A stretch of 64,000 nucleotides of DNA from Thermothelomyces thermophilus ATCC 42464 (lineage: Eukaryota > Ascomycota > Sordariomycetes > Sordariales > Chaetomiaceae), in assembly GCF_000226095.1 (NCBI RefSeq), contig NC_016474.1, positions 2,852,001 to 2,916,000 of the forward strand. Reading direction: 5' to 3'. The notes beneath the pieces were generated by a model that searched no databases, had not been told where the DNA came from, and worked only from the letters and a program-made list of their open reading frames with translations. This document shows, one piece after another, positions 36,473 through 47,700 of the stretch; within the stretch, counting starts at the first letter, position 1, and every line of letters starts with the position of its first letter. The translations under genes were made by a program, and so were the position numbers.

Positions 36473-39400
36473 ATGGCCTGGGACCATCTCTCCATCACCA
36501 AGCCGCACTTGGTCTACATCATCCTCGGGGGCTTCACCTCCCTGTTCATGCTATGCTCGAGCGTCATCAAGGAGCGCATGTACATTGGCGAGGCCACCGT
36601 GGCCACGCTCTGCGGTGTCATCTTCGGGCCCTATGCCGCCAACCTCATCAACCCGGAATCATGGGGCAGCGTCGACATTGTCACCATCGAGTTCTCCCGC
36701 CTCGTCCTGGTCGTGCAGTGCTTCGCCGTAGGCGTCGAACTGCCCAAGTACTATATGGAGAAGCACTGGAAATCCGTCACCTTCCTGCTGGTGCCCGTCA
36801 TGACCTTTGGTTGGCTGATCACTAGTCTGTTTGTCTGGTGGATGGTCGAGCCCCTGAACTTCCTCGAGAGTCTCGTCGTGGCCGCATGCGTCACCGCCAC
36901 GGACCCCGTCCTCGCCTCGTCCGTCGTCGGCAAGGGCAAGTTTGCCAAGAGGGTTCCCAAGCATCTCCGTGACCTGCTCTCGGCCGAGTCGGGTTGCAAC
37001 GACGGCATGGCCTTCCCTTTCATCTACCTCTCCCTGTATCTCATCCACGACAAGCAGAGCGCCAGGGACGTCTCGTTCCACTGGATCGTCTACACCATCC
37101 TCTACGAGTGCGTCTTCGGTGCCGTCTACGGCTTCATCATCGGCTACCTCGCCCGCCACGGCATCAAGTACGCCGAGGAGCACGATCTGATTGACAGGGA
37201 GAGCTTCTTGGTCTTCTACTTTGTGCTCGCCCTGTTCTGTGCCGGTTCAGGGAGCATTCTCGGCGTGGACGACCTCCTCGTCGGATTCGCCGCCGGTGTC
37301 GGCTTCTCAAATGACGGCTGGTTCACCCAGAAGACGGAGGAGTCCCACGTCTCCAACGTCATCGACCTGCTGCTCAACCTGGCCTACTTCGTCTACTTTG
37401 GCACCATCATCCCGTGGAAGTCCTTCAACGACGCTGCCATGGGCCTGCAAGCCTGGCGCCTGTCCGTCCTGGCCATATTCGTCATCCTCTTTCGCCGCAT
37501 TCCCATCATGATGGCTCTGAAGCCGGTCATTCCCGATATAAAGACCTGGCGCGAGGCCCTCTTCGCCGGCCACTTCGGTCCCATCGGCGTCGGCGCCATC
37601 TTCGTTGCCATGCTGGCCCGGGGCGAACTCGAGTCCGAGGACCCGGTCCCTCTCTCGGAGCTGCCGAAACCCGGAACCGAAAACTATACGCTGCTCTCGC
37701 TTGTCTGGCCCATTGTTGCGTTCATCGTCGTCTCCTCCATTATCGTCCACGGCTCGTCGATCGCCGTGTTCACGCTGGGGAAGCGCATCAACACCCTCAC
37801 CATCACCATGTCGTACACGCAAGCCAACGAAGACGGCCCGCACTGGATGAACCGACTGCCTCGCATATCTTCACAGTCGCGGTCGCAGGCGCGCACCATG
37901 TCGGATACTGATGCCGAAGAACTCAAGCTGCCCGAGTTCCCACCTGGGACGCTGCCGCCTGTCGGCTTCCCCGGGAACTTCTTGCGTCGCGTCAAGGAAG
38001 ACGACACCAGCAGACACGGGAGCAGGTCTTCCTCGCTGGCACCACGCCGGCGGAAGAAGAAGTGGGACGACGGCATCGGACCCGGCGGTCCCATTAGCCA
38101 GTCGGCCATCTACCCCCAACGTCGCGGCCAAGGCGAGGAGCCCTCACCCGGTCCCCCGCGCGGTAGCACCGACCAGTCCCGGGCGGATGATGTCCCCCAG
38201 TTACCGACCGATGTGGAGTCCCCCGTCGTTCTAGAAGAGAAGGATTCCGATCGATTATCTCTGGCCGAGGCTTCCGAGAAGCCAGCCGGCGAGGACCGCC
38301 CTGCGAGCTCGGAAGAACGCAGAGATGCCGTTGAGGTCTACGAAGAGGGTGGCAACATTGTGGTTGAGAACCGTGCTGGCGATATGCTCGCGGTCGAACC
38401 CATGCACGGCGAGGAAAACACCGCTGATCGAGCCAAGAGCTTGGCAACCGAGCTCAAGGCGGAAACAGAGACCTCGGGCTGGACTTATGAGGGTTTGAAG
38501 AAGAGAATCGTAGCCTGGCGCGAGGCTGAGCTTGCGAAGAGGAAAGGCAAGGGCAAGACGGTTACTAAGAGCGAACCGGCCCGGGCGTTCCAATTCGGTA
38601 ACACGGTATGGTCCCCCGACCCGTCTTTTCCGCTGCGTTTCCTGGTCAGTTAACGGCTAACGTCCCGAGTAGATTATTGTGGAAAATGAAGATGGTGAAG
38701 TCATCAAAAAGTACGACCTCCCCACGCAGAAGCCGCAGGCCGACCTAGTGAGTCAAGGCCTGAAACACATGGGCATGGGCGTCTTCGCGAAGGCCATAGA
38801 AAAGCCCAGCGAAGGCGCGGCAGGGGCAGGCGAGTCCTCCACGGGGGGAGAGCCCTCTGCGACGCAGAAACAACGCAAAAAGAGCGTGGTTGCGGGGCAG
38901 GAAGAGGATGACGACAGGCACATCCGGTTCACCATTGGCGGCATCGGCCGGCGCATGACCAAGGAGGACTTCATTGAGCAGATGCAGAAGCTGGACAGAT
39001 CCACCAGGCGCGAGGTTGTGGACAAGTCGGACGCGTCGCGGGGACTCAAGACACTCGCCAAACAGGACGCGCCGGCGCGACCGACCCCGCAAATCACGGT
39101 CTCCCCAGCCCAGCAGTCAAGCGCCAGCCGGAAGGACTACGCACCCGCCGGTGCCACCAAATCTACCCAACAGCCGCCAGGAGAGGATGAACGTAGGCAG
39201 CGCGAGTCGAGGTCGTCTTCTCGGGGGAAACAGGAATCGCCATCCGACACGTCAGACAATGGGGCAGCCGAAACCGAGGTAGAGCGCAGGAGGCGATTGG
39301 CAGCGCTGAAGGGCGTCGATGCTGAAGACGGCAGTGATGACGAGGACGACGTTGCCGATCGCCGCGGCCGCAGCATCAACAAGACACGCAGGGAGCATGA

Positions 39401-39572
39401 CGAGGATGATGTCGAGACGGCCGCGGAACGACGCCGTAGAGAGGCAGCGCTGGGGATGGCGCCGCACGCGGACAACGGGGAGGACAGCGACGATGATGAC
39501 ACGCCGCGAGTGCCACCATCTAAAAGGTCGATTCGGTTTGCAGATGCCCTGGAGAGGGCGAGGCGAGAATGA
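36473..39572 (+). CDS. NHA1: Plasma membrane Na+(K+)/H+ antiporter, NHA1/Sod2 family
   Basis: Exons 36473-38605 and 38673-39572; a 67-bp intron (GTATGG..TAG, branch GGCTAACG) joins at a codon boundary. The product is 1010 residues, close to yeast Nha1 (985). It exports Na+, K+ or Li+ in exchange for H+ at the plasma membrane and serves salt and pH tolerance. About 430 N-terminal residues form the multi-membrane CPA1 antiporter core, with ATDPV (Asp144) and GVDDLLVGF; the Asp pair falls at 266/267, the position shown to matter in fission yeast Sod2. The long hydrophilic tail is regulatory in the family. It holds VENEDGEVIKKY just after the intron and two similar E/R-rich then D-rich blocks near the C-terminus. 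The start ATG begins the conserved MAWDHLSITKPH. Without splicing the frame would stop at 38653 in the intron. Confidence 0.95.
38606..38672 (+). other. Intron of NHA1
   Basis: 67 bp, donor GTATGG, acceptor TAG, branch site CTAAC 16 bp before the acceptor. It contains an in-frame stop (38651-38653). Confidence 0.9.
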
Positions 39573-40762
39573 GAAGTGTTCTTGGCCCGCGGGTCCTGAA
39601 CGCTTGTGCACCGCATGACACGGCTTAACATGCATGAAGATGACGGTATAGCATGTCTGGAGTTTTGGGTTTCTTGATGTAGTAGTTGTGTAGGATCATG
39701 GAGCATGGCCTGGTGTTTGCGCTCAGCTGGACCTCTGGACCTGGCCTCTGTTTTGTTGTAGCGAGTAATAGCGGTTGCTGGGTAGACGGAGGGTTAAATA
39801 AAAACATGACGTCCATAGATTATTAGGTATTTAGCTCATTTGACGCCTCCTGTGGAACTCATCACGAGAAGCAGGACCTGAGAACGGAGAGCAGCGAAAG
39901 GTCGTCGGGAGATATGATCTAAGTACAGTACAACAGGAAAAGCAGCATATATTCCCTCGCGAAGTATTTTCTTCACCCTATTATGCCAGCGGCACTCCGG
40001 CTCTGTAGGCTCCGAACCCCCGACGATGTCAAGCGCACACCCATATCACGCATTCCCGCCGACGGAGGATCGTGACCGGGTATTAGATAACTGAAAAAAT
40101 TACTTTGCCTCGCCCTCATAGAGGGTTACCAAGTGAGAAAGGGACGGTACGACGTGTCTGCTACGGTAGGGTCAGATGTGCTGCAAACCTGACTAACCAC
40201 AGCGGTGTGAGCGCTGTGGCAGGCACTCCCAGAACTCTTGTATGAGCCTCAGAACAGAAGTGGTGATGATGAATGTGCGGATTTTCTCCAAATGCCGGAG
40301 GCATTGGAAGGTGCTGTCTAAATACATGTCACGACCCCGGTCTGTAATCCGTACCTTCTGCCAGTGGGTCAGTCAGATATGACTCCCTGGCAGCCAGATC
40401 CCGCAACAGTGTCAGTGACCCATGGATGCCTTAAACAGATGTGTCTCGGCATCTTGGATCGCTATACTCGTCAAGATCTGGCCAGGCTACCTGATCAAAA
40501 CTTCCGTCGTAATTTCAAGTCCGTTGCGGACACCTGACGACATCCCTCCCGGACTATGTCATGTGACCTCTACCATACATATCCCTAACCCTCGTAACCT
40601 CCCTCGCGTGAACCCATCGATACAATAACGAAAATTCGAAGCTGGCGAAGTGCGCGTTTTCTGACTAAGCAACAAGTCTGACTAAGCTGTAACTATTCCC
40701 CCTGCCTCCGCTAGCCCCTCGGGAGGGGGAAGGGGGGAAGTGCACCGCATCAAGTGATGTGA
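39573..40762. other. NHA1 3' region and intergenic DNA
   Basis: Follows the NHA1 stop; an AATAAA-like AAATAAAAAC lies near 39796. The frame at 40422-40628 shows no family motif. Nothing else is recognisable. Confidence 0.4.
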
Positions 40763-41014
40763 GGGAGGCGCGGACAATGCGAAGATCCATCAAGGCCGAG
40801 GGATGCTCTGGGGCCCAACCAACGCGTAGTTATCCCAACTAACGCCAATGGCTTTACTAAGGGTAAGCAAGCTAATCAGGTCACAGATCCGGCCAACAAC
40901 GATGGCTCCAGGTTTATCAACCGCGCCAGCGCCACCCTCAAGCAGTATCCGGTTCTCCGGTTCTTCGTTTTCTTGATCCTATCGATGATAGCCCCCCTTG
41001 GAATGAAGGCGTAA
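40763..41014 (+). CDS. Possible terminal exon encoding a C-terminal membrane anchor
   Basis: One frame is open for 83 codons and ends in a basic-hydrophobic tail: RFINRASATLKQYP, then a roughly 18-residue membrane segment (VLRFFVFLILSMIAPLGM), KA and stop at 41012-41014. The upstream part is Asn/Gly/Pro-rich. No good start ATG is in this frame, so it would be a last exon entered by an AG such as CGCGTAG near 40828. I recognise no family, and I could not find earlier exons. It could be chance or a gene remnant. Confidence 0.25.
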   Translation, partial: GRRGQCEDPSRPRDALGPNQRVVIPTNANGFTKGKQANQVTDPANNDGSRFINRASATLKQYPVLRFFVFLILSMIAPLGMKA

Positions 41015-41192
41015 TTAGAGAATAGGATCTGGCCTCTCATGTTCCTTGCCGTTTCAGCCAGGGCCGGAGTGGTCGCGAGTTCCGGTTTTCTGGAGCTAAC
41101 AGGGCGAATATCTCAGCCACCGTCGGAATCTTGTTGTTCTACCAACAACGTAGGAATAGGAGATGTTCTTATTAAGAAGACAATCTTTCGAT

Positions 41193-41198
41193 ATAAAT
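41193..41198 (+). promoter_or_regulatory. TATA box of the small cysteine-rich gene
   Basis: TATAAA, about 175 bp before the ATG at 41369. It is followed by a long CT-rich leader (about 41250-41340) with CAAG at 41344, the layout common in strongly expressed fungal genes. Confidence 0.45.
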
Positions 41199-41368
41199 TC
41201 TGCTTGACTGGACGCCTTGCTCTCAAATCGTACTTGAACAACTGGCAAACATTCTCCAAGCTCTCCGTCTCTGTTTTCTGTCCCTCTTTCCGCTCGCTTC
41301 TCATTTTCCTTCTCGTCCAGAATAGCCTCGTTTTCCCTTCCGTCAAGGTTGCAAGTTACGTTTAAATC

Positions 41369-41488
41369 ATGTCGTCTTGTGGCCAGAACAAGACGGGGGG
41401 CAGCCGCTCCAAGTGTCCGGACTGCGACAAGACGTCTTGTAACTGTGGTTCGCCGCTTGCACCAAGGGTAAGTCACTCACCTCCCTAG
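41369..41488 (+). CDS. Small cysteine-rich peptide, metallothionein-like candidate
   Basis: The frame starts at ATG 41369 and encodes 33 residues before a perfect donor GTAAGT at 41468. Cys are at 4, 16, 19, 24 and 26, including CPDC and CNC. Unspliced it would be 39 residues (stop 41486-41488). Splicing to the AG at 41508 would give a 35-residue product with a sixth Cys at the end, but that intron would be only 41 bp. Spaced C-x-C and C-x2-C motifs in a tiny Ser/Lys/Gly-rich protein fit fungal metallothioneins, which bind Cu or Zn in the cytosol. A TATA box and CT-rich leader support a real, inducible gene. The cysteine count is low for the family, so this is a candidate only. Confidence 0.4.
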   Translation: MSSCGQNKTGGSRSKCPDCDKTSCNCGSPLAPRVSHSPP

Positions 41489-42723
41489 GACCACCATTAA
41501 GGGTGCAGCCATGTTGAAAGGGGTTCCATGTCTCTCAGCCAAGTTCGAAAAGTCACAACCCGCAAGGGCGCGTGCCTCTCCCTCCGGGTGTTCAGCCCAG
41601 AAACACCGCCCTTCCTTCTGCGAGCAGAGGGGCAAACGGAGCAACTTCCTGAAGAGAAGAAGAACAAGAAGAGGTGGTGGTGGTCGAATGGTGTGAGTTC
41701 TATCTTGTCCCAGTGATTGTTGCCCGGCTGAGCCGGGCGATGGCCCAGGCGGCCCCAAGAAGAATTAATTCCCTTAGCTATGATCCAAACAAGGTGTCCA
41801 CCGTTCCGTCTTCCCGCCGTCGCCGCAGCGCATCATGCCGATTGCTTCCTTTGATTGTTGTCTTTTTTTTTATTTTATTTTATGGTCTTCTCTTTCCCTT
41901 GGTCTGAAAACGGCCTTTCGCCTATTAGAATGGGACTTGGAGGAGCAGCATGAATGTGCGAACAGCGAGGGTTCGACCTCAAACTTTTCTTGCCTTAACG
42001 ACCTCCGTACAAGTTGTCGACGCCAGCTACATCCAATGCCACAGACCTTAGGTAGGCTAGCACTATGGAATGTAATGTATTCCGTACATCTAGTTCCTGC
42101 GTGATCGTTATTTGCTTGCTCAAATATCTCGATGACCAGGTATGTAATTACGGATAATCCGTAATCAATGGCTAAGCCCAATACTCCTTCCATCATTCTC
42201 CATCAATTAGGAGTTTATTCGTGATCGCTTCTCGTTGCTCCGTTGTTTGTAGTTTTTATTTGGATTAACTTCTTTGTCGACAACTAATTATACTCTGCAT
42301 GCTACAAGAGTACGGATATAATACACCACTGAGACCGGATTTGCAAGGTAATTACAGTAAGTATGCGGTAGATGTCGTGTCCTTGATTGCGGGGTGAGAG
42401 ACTGGCAAGCAACCGGTGGCTCTGGCATCTCCACACCCACCATCTGCTGCCAACCGCTTTTGGTTTAGCGGCTCTAGCAAAGCCGTCATGCCTGCTACCC
42501 GCGAAAAAAAGACGATTTGACCGGGGACCTGGCGGTTCACGCGAATCCTGAAATCTCAATCCATCATCCTCGAACTCGACAACGAACCAAATCTCATCAC
42601 ACCATACACGAGGCAAAGCCGCGCCTTCGCTTGTCCGCAGCGAGGACGTCCATACACCTACCGAACTCAATTTTATCCTCTTCCAAGCGCACACACACAC
42701 ACACACACACCTAAACCGCCAAA
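41489..42723. other. Intergenic region before TOM22
   Basis: No protein is recognisable in the overlapping short frames. It contains the palindrome ATTACGGATAATCCGTAAT (42147-42165) and, just before the TOM22 start, a (CA)11 run at 42690-42711 in the likely 5' UTR. Confidence 0.45.
42690..42711 (+). repeat. (CA)n microsatellite in the TOM22 leader
   Basis: About 11 CA units ending 12 bp before the ATG. Confidence 0.9.
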
Positions 42724-43336
42724 ATGGTCCAACTTGTCGAGGTTGAGGACGAGCACTTCCAGCAGCCGCAGGTCGGCCCGGAGGAGGACGATGATGACTA
42801 TACCGACACCGGTGAGTTGCCCTGGCCATCTCCTCCTCCCTTCCTTTTTTTTCTCCCAGGCAAAACCGATGCCAAAGAAGACGACACATGGCTAACTACA
42901 AAACCAACCAACAGACTCCGAGATCTCCACCGAATCCAACTACGACCCGTCCGAAGAGACCCTCGCGGAGCGCCTGGCCGCCCTCCGCGACATGGTGCCG
43001 GCCACCACGCGCGGCTGGATCCACCACAAGTACGAGGTGACCGCGTCGGCCGTGCGCGCGGCCCTGTCCTTTGCCGGCCGCGCCGCCTGGACCGTCTCGG
43101 TCAGCGCCCTGCTGGTCGGCGTGCCCTTCGCCCTCGCCTACGGCGAGGACCAGAACTTCGCCGCCATGGAGCAGGAGCAGCGCATGCGCGAGCTCGGCGG
43201 CGAGGTCCTGACCGCCCCCGTCAGCACCGGCAGCGCCGCCGCCGCCGCCGCCGCCGGCGGCATGACGGCCGAGGAGATCGGCGCCGCCCTCGGCGGCACC
43301 AAGGGCGGTCGCGCCGAGGCCAAGGCCGCTCTCTAA
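42724..43336 (+). CDS. TOM22: Mitochondrial outer membrane import receptor Tom22
   Basis: Exons 42724-42811 and 42915-43336; a 103-bp intron (GTGAGT..CAG) splits an Asp codon. The product is 169 residues, slightly longer than the Neurospora protein. Tom22 is the central receptor of the TOM complex and takes presequences from Tom20/Tom70 to the Tom40 pore. The N-terminal cytosolic part is highly acidic ([14 protein letters not shown]). A basic segment (RGWIHHKY) precedes a single membrane span at about 86-105 ([17 protein letters not shown]), and a short C-terminal domain faces the intermembrane space. The Tom22-typical Pro lies inside the span. The C-terminal domain carries an Ala run and Gly/Ala-rich tail. 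The start ATG follows the context CCAAAATGG. Confidence 0.95.
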
Positions 43337-44746
43337 TCTGACAACGGTCATAATAAATGATGCCGGCGGCGGTCATGACGATGATAGATATGGTGGTGGT
43401 AGGAGGAGGTAGTGGAAGAGGAGGAGGAGGAGGATGATGATGATGATAGATGGATGATGGGCCGGTGAGGCAACAAAAAAAAAAATAAGCGGACGGGGAC
43501 AGGTTGGAGGGGGGGGGGGAAGATGTCGCGGCGTACCGCACACGCTGATACGGGCATTTAGCTCTCCCCGCTTCTTTCTCCCCTTTCCTAGGCGCCGAGC
43601 AACCTGAGCGGTCGCTCGGTCTTTGTCTATGAAGATAGGAAGGTACAGAGAAGAGGAGATGGTGCCCGAAACCAAGGGGGGAATGGAGGTGCTACTGCAG
43701 GGCTCTCTAGCCCTCCCCCGCCTCCCATGCCTCCAGCTTCTTGCTGTGAGGGCCCCCTCTCGACGCCGACCTCACTAGTCCCGTTGTCCTCTGACGAGAC
43801 TGTGTATATTATCAGCCTTTTGTCCATGGTGGCTACTTCGGGGCACTTTCTCAATGTCTTAATACGTCTGTATTGGTTCTAGATTTCTTACAGTTATAAA
43901 CTGGGGAGACTGGGTGGTTCTCATGTGGCGGGGCATGAAGGGAAGAATGTATATTATGGGATGGCTCTCATCTCCCAAAAACAAAACTGGCCTTGGTTGC
44001 ATGCGTCCTCGATTCAGCCGCGTTTGCATCTGATGTGTTCGCGAATGCCGTTGCCTACACAACCGATTTCAAATCAGCTGGAAAATAGGAAGCCCTGCCC
44101 AGCGGCATCACATGTTGTTATGTATACATATACGTATATATGTATATACAGCAAATGTGATGCAGCCAACAGTATTAACACCTAGCTCAGGTATGACCAA
44201 GCTCAACTAGTCATCCTCAGCTCGGATGTCACAACCCCCCCCCCCCCCCAAATGCTCTTCTCTTCTTGTTTTTGTTTTTTACACCGATAAAAACCGGGGC
44301 ACTATCCCTCCCCTCTCCTCGAGAACCCATCCTCAAGTCTGAAAAGGTTTAACAGAAAGAAATCAAGGGAATGCTGAAAAGCCGTTACAGGAGTGGTGGT
44401 ATCATGGAAGGCACAAAGAAGATCTAAGATGAAAATGAGACAAGTGTGTCGGATCCCTCAGCGAGAACCAAAGAGAAGTGTTTCGTGTCGGAAACGAGGG
44501 TTGGAAACTTCGTAGTAAAGGAGTAAAGTTCGTAGATAATGAAGGCAGGTAGTGTTAAGCCAAGAGTCTTCGACCCAGGAAGGGAATAAAAATAAAGAAA
44601 AGGTTGGTTGCCAGACCGCGGGGCAAAGTCATTGCCTGCCCAAAAGTGACAAGTCCAATGTTTGGACTTGGGGAGTTGTACAAGGCTTGATTCAGATCAA
44701 TAGTTGGCGAAGTTGCGGTGTGCTTCCTCAAGAACTGCGTAGCGCG
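43337..44746. other. 3' regions of TOM22 and the ADF-H gene (convergent)
   Basis: The two genes point at each other here. Seen: GGA/GAT trinucleotide-like tracts (43400-43450), a G run near 43509-43519, alternating TATATAC sequence at 44120-44152 and a 15-C run at 44235-44249. No coding signal was recognised. Confidence 0.5.
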
Positions 44747-47700
44747 TTAGCCTCTCACCTGATGATCACTAACACTGTCAGAAAAAGCATGGCAAAACCT
44801 ACTGCGCAGGACGTTCATCTGGCCCGCCCGGTCCTCACAAGCAATCTGCAGTCCGCTGCCATCAACCAGGTCGAGAACGACGCTGTTGGGCAGCTCCTGC
44901 AGTTCCACGTCGGGCGCAAAAGGGGGCTTGAAGTCGCTCATGTGGTATCGCTTGACCATGGCGCCGTGTCTGTCCTTGCCGGAAACAGGAGGTATCATGG
45001 CCGTGCCCTGTCCCGCGCTCAAAATCAGGAAGCCTTGACTATCGAGGCAGAGGCTTCTACGTTTCCACAAGAGATTGTCCGGGAACTGGACGTTGACATC
45101 ACCCATGAAGGCAATAATGCTCGGCTGGGCCGCAGCGCCAGTAGCGCCTGTACTACCCTTGGACGCGGCCTCGACCTCAGCGGCGTTCTCCTCGGTCACC
45201 GTGGGTGAGATGGACGGGGCGCCATTCTTCCTTCCGGTCACGAGCGTATTGGAAAGCCGCCGCATAAACCGGGAAGCGCGACTGGTCTTGTTCGGGCTAG
45301 CCGGGCCGGAGCTGCTCGAGGGGGACTTCTTCTCTTCCATCCCACTGCCGCTCTTGGCTTCAGCTTCCGACTCGGCGCCAGGGGATGTCATGCTGACAGA
45401 AGGGCCGGAGCCGCTCTGGTCGAGCGATGAGCGCCGGCTGCTAATGCTAAGACGTCGGCCTAGCGAAGTGGACTGTTGCACCGATGGAGCATGGGATGAG
45501 GGGCGCGAGCCTGCAGAAGCCTGGCTGGCGGCAGCAGCGGGAGAGAGCGCGTTGCCGAGGTTATCCGTAGACGGCGACTTGACACCAATAATAGACTCAG
45601 TCCGGTCCTTGATGAAGTCTTTAACGAACGAGAGCGACGACCGTCGTCGGGGACGAGGGCCGTCAGATGTTTCCGTCGTTGTGGTGTCTCTGTCTCCCTC
45701 TCGCGACTGCTTGGATAGTCGTCGCTCCAGCAACGTCTGCTTGGCCTGATCCGCGAGCTCCCGCGCCGAAACAACACTAGCCGGACGCACGGGGCTCTGC
45801 GAGTTGACGCGGTTCTGAACGTCCACCGTCAGCTGTGACTGCCTCAAGTCTAGCGGCGGATAATCTGCTTGGCTTGCCCTGGGCTCGGGGCCCCTAGGGT
45901 ATGGTTGGTTAGGATCCCGAACGATGCGAGCTGTGACCTGGACGGATTCGGGGCGCCCCCTGGGAGGCATTCCTCCCTCAAACATGGACAACCGGTTCAC
46001 CAGCGATCCGGACCGGCCGCGTCCCATGTTCCGGGTGGCCTCGGGAGATGACGAGTCCCTCGATGCTGGAGGAGAGGGTGATGCGCCCCTCGAAAGCGAA
46101 CTGGTCCGCTCGGCCACGGAAGATGGCCGTGAGCCCTCCCGAACATTAGCTTTGCGCACGGCAAAGAAGGTTGTCGCAGGGCGCTCTTTTGGTGTGTTCA
46201 CCTGCTCCCCGCCGGGGCCGCCGCCAGACAGTTTCTCCAGCGCTTTGATTCGCTGCGAGATACTTGAACCCAACTTGGCGCTCTTGGGTCTGAGCTCTGA
46301 CGACGGTTGCTGCTGCTGCTGCTGTTGGGAAACCCTCTGCATATAAGCGGAGCCAGACGACGCTGATCGGGCAGGGGGAGACGCCAACTCGCTCGGGGCT
46401 AGGAAAGAATTGCGGACGGGATTCGAGGCCGTCCTCAAAAACTTAGGGGCGGATGCGGTATTGTCCGCCGCGGCGCTAGCCGGCTTGTTGGTCTGGTCCA
46501 CACCAAAGACCGGGGAAATGGGAGACTTGGACACAGTGACTGGCGTAGCCTGCTGAACTGTCGCCGACTGCAACTCATCCATAAAGCCGTCGTTATCTGT
46601 GATGCTGATGACGGAGCGCCGCTTGTCGCTGCTGTCCAGGACATCGAGGTTCGTCCGGATACGTTCCGGAAGCTTCCGCAGCTTGGAGTCGACATCGACC
46701 GCATCGCTGACGTTGGTTGCCCCGGTGACAGTGTCCTTCTCCGGAACAGGGGGGGCTGATTCCTTAACGCGCCACGAATCCACATCCGAGGTATTAGCGG
46801 CAATGAGGGGGAGACCTTGGCTAGCAGAGCTCGTGGGAGGCCTCGTCTCCTGCGTGGAGAACTTGGACACCGGGATTCGGATCTGCTGTGTTAAGGGGGT
46901 TCTTTCGTCACCGATAGGTTCGGCATCGCTAAGCTTCGCCTCTGGCAATTTCGCAAGAGATGCTGGCTCCTCGACTGTCTCGGCCGCTGTTCCGTCGGCC
47001 GCCTTGTCCTCGGGCGTGCTAGACTGGGCTGGCGACTCGGATGATGCCGAGACCGGCAAACCCTTTGGGACGGCGTCGTCACTCGCTGCCGTGCTGGAGA
47101 CGGTTTGCACTTCGACTTTCTCCTCCGCAGCCGCAGGAAACCCGTCATTAGGCACCGTGATGGTTGCTTGAGACTGTCTGTCGGGTAACGCGGAGGCCGT
47201 TCCATCGGCGCGCTCCTCCGAGGGCAGGGCTTCACGTTGAGCCGATTCCGGCTGCCCGTCATCCTTGGCTTGACTTGCTTCCGATTCGTTGTTCGCGCGT
47301 TCCTCTTTAGCAAGAACGGTTTCGTTCGTTGAGTCGGATAGGGACGAAGCTTGCGTGGAACCTCCAATTTCCGAGGCGGCCGTGGGAGACGAGGGGTGAG
47401 AGTCCAAGGTGGTATCTAGAGAGGCGTGATCCGTCCCAATATCCATCGCGGAATCAGGTTTGGGCGTCTCAGGAACTTCCTCCTGCTGCTCGTCCGCTTT
47501 GTCCGGGCGTCCTTCAGGTAGCGGAGCGTCTGCGGCTGCCTCAACATCCTGCTTCTCGTTGGCAAGGCCCGGGGTGCTCTGAGCCGAAGGGACATCGGCA
47601 CTAGGAACGTCGGGTGTTGTCTGCAGGCTCATCATCTTCTTTTGCTCTCTCAGCTTCATAGCTTTCAATAGCCGAGCTTTCTCGGGCGTCATGACGTTCT

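Noticed and set aside
38606-38653. NHA1 ending at 38653
   Set aside because: The last 15 residues are intron translation; splicing restores the conserved VENEDGEVIKKY tail.
40020-40080. tRNA-like TTCGG segment on the minus strand
   Set aside because: No cloverleaf can be drawn; T stem and acceptor stem do not pair.
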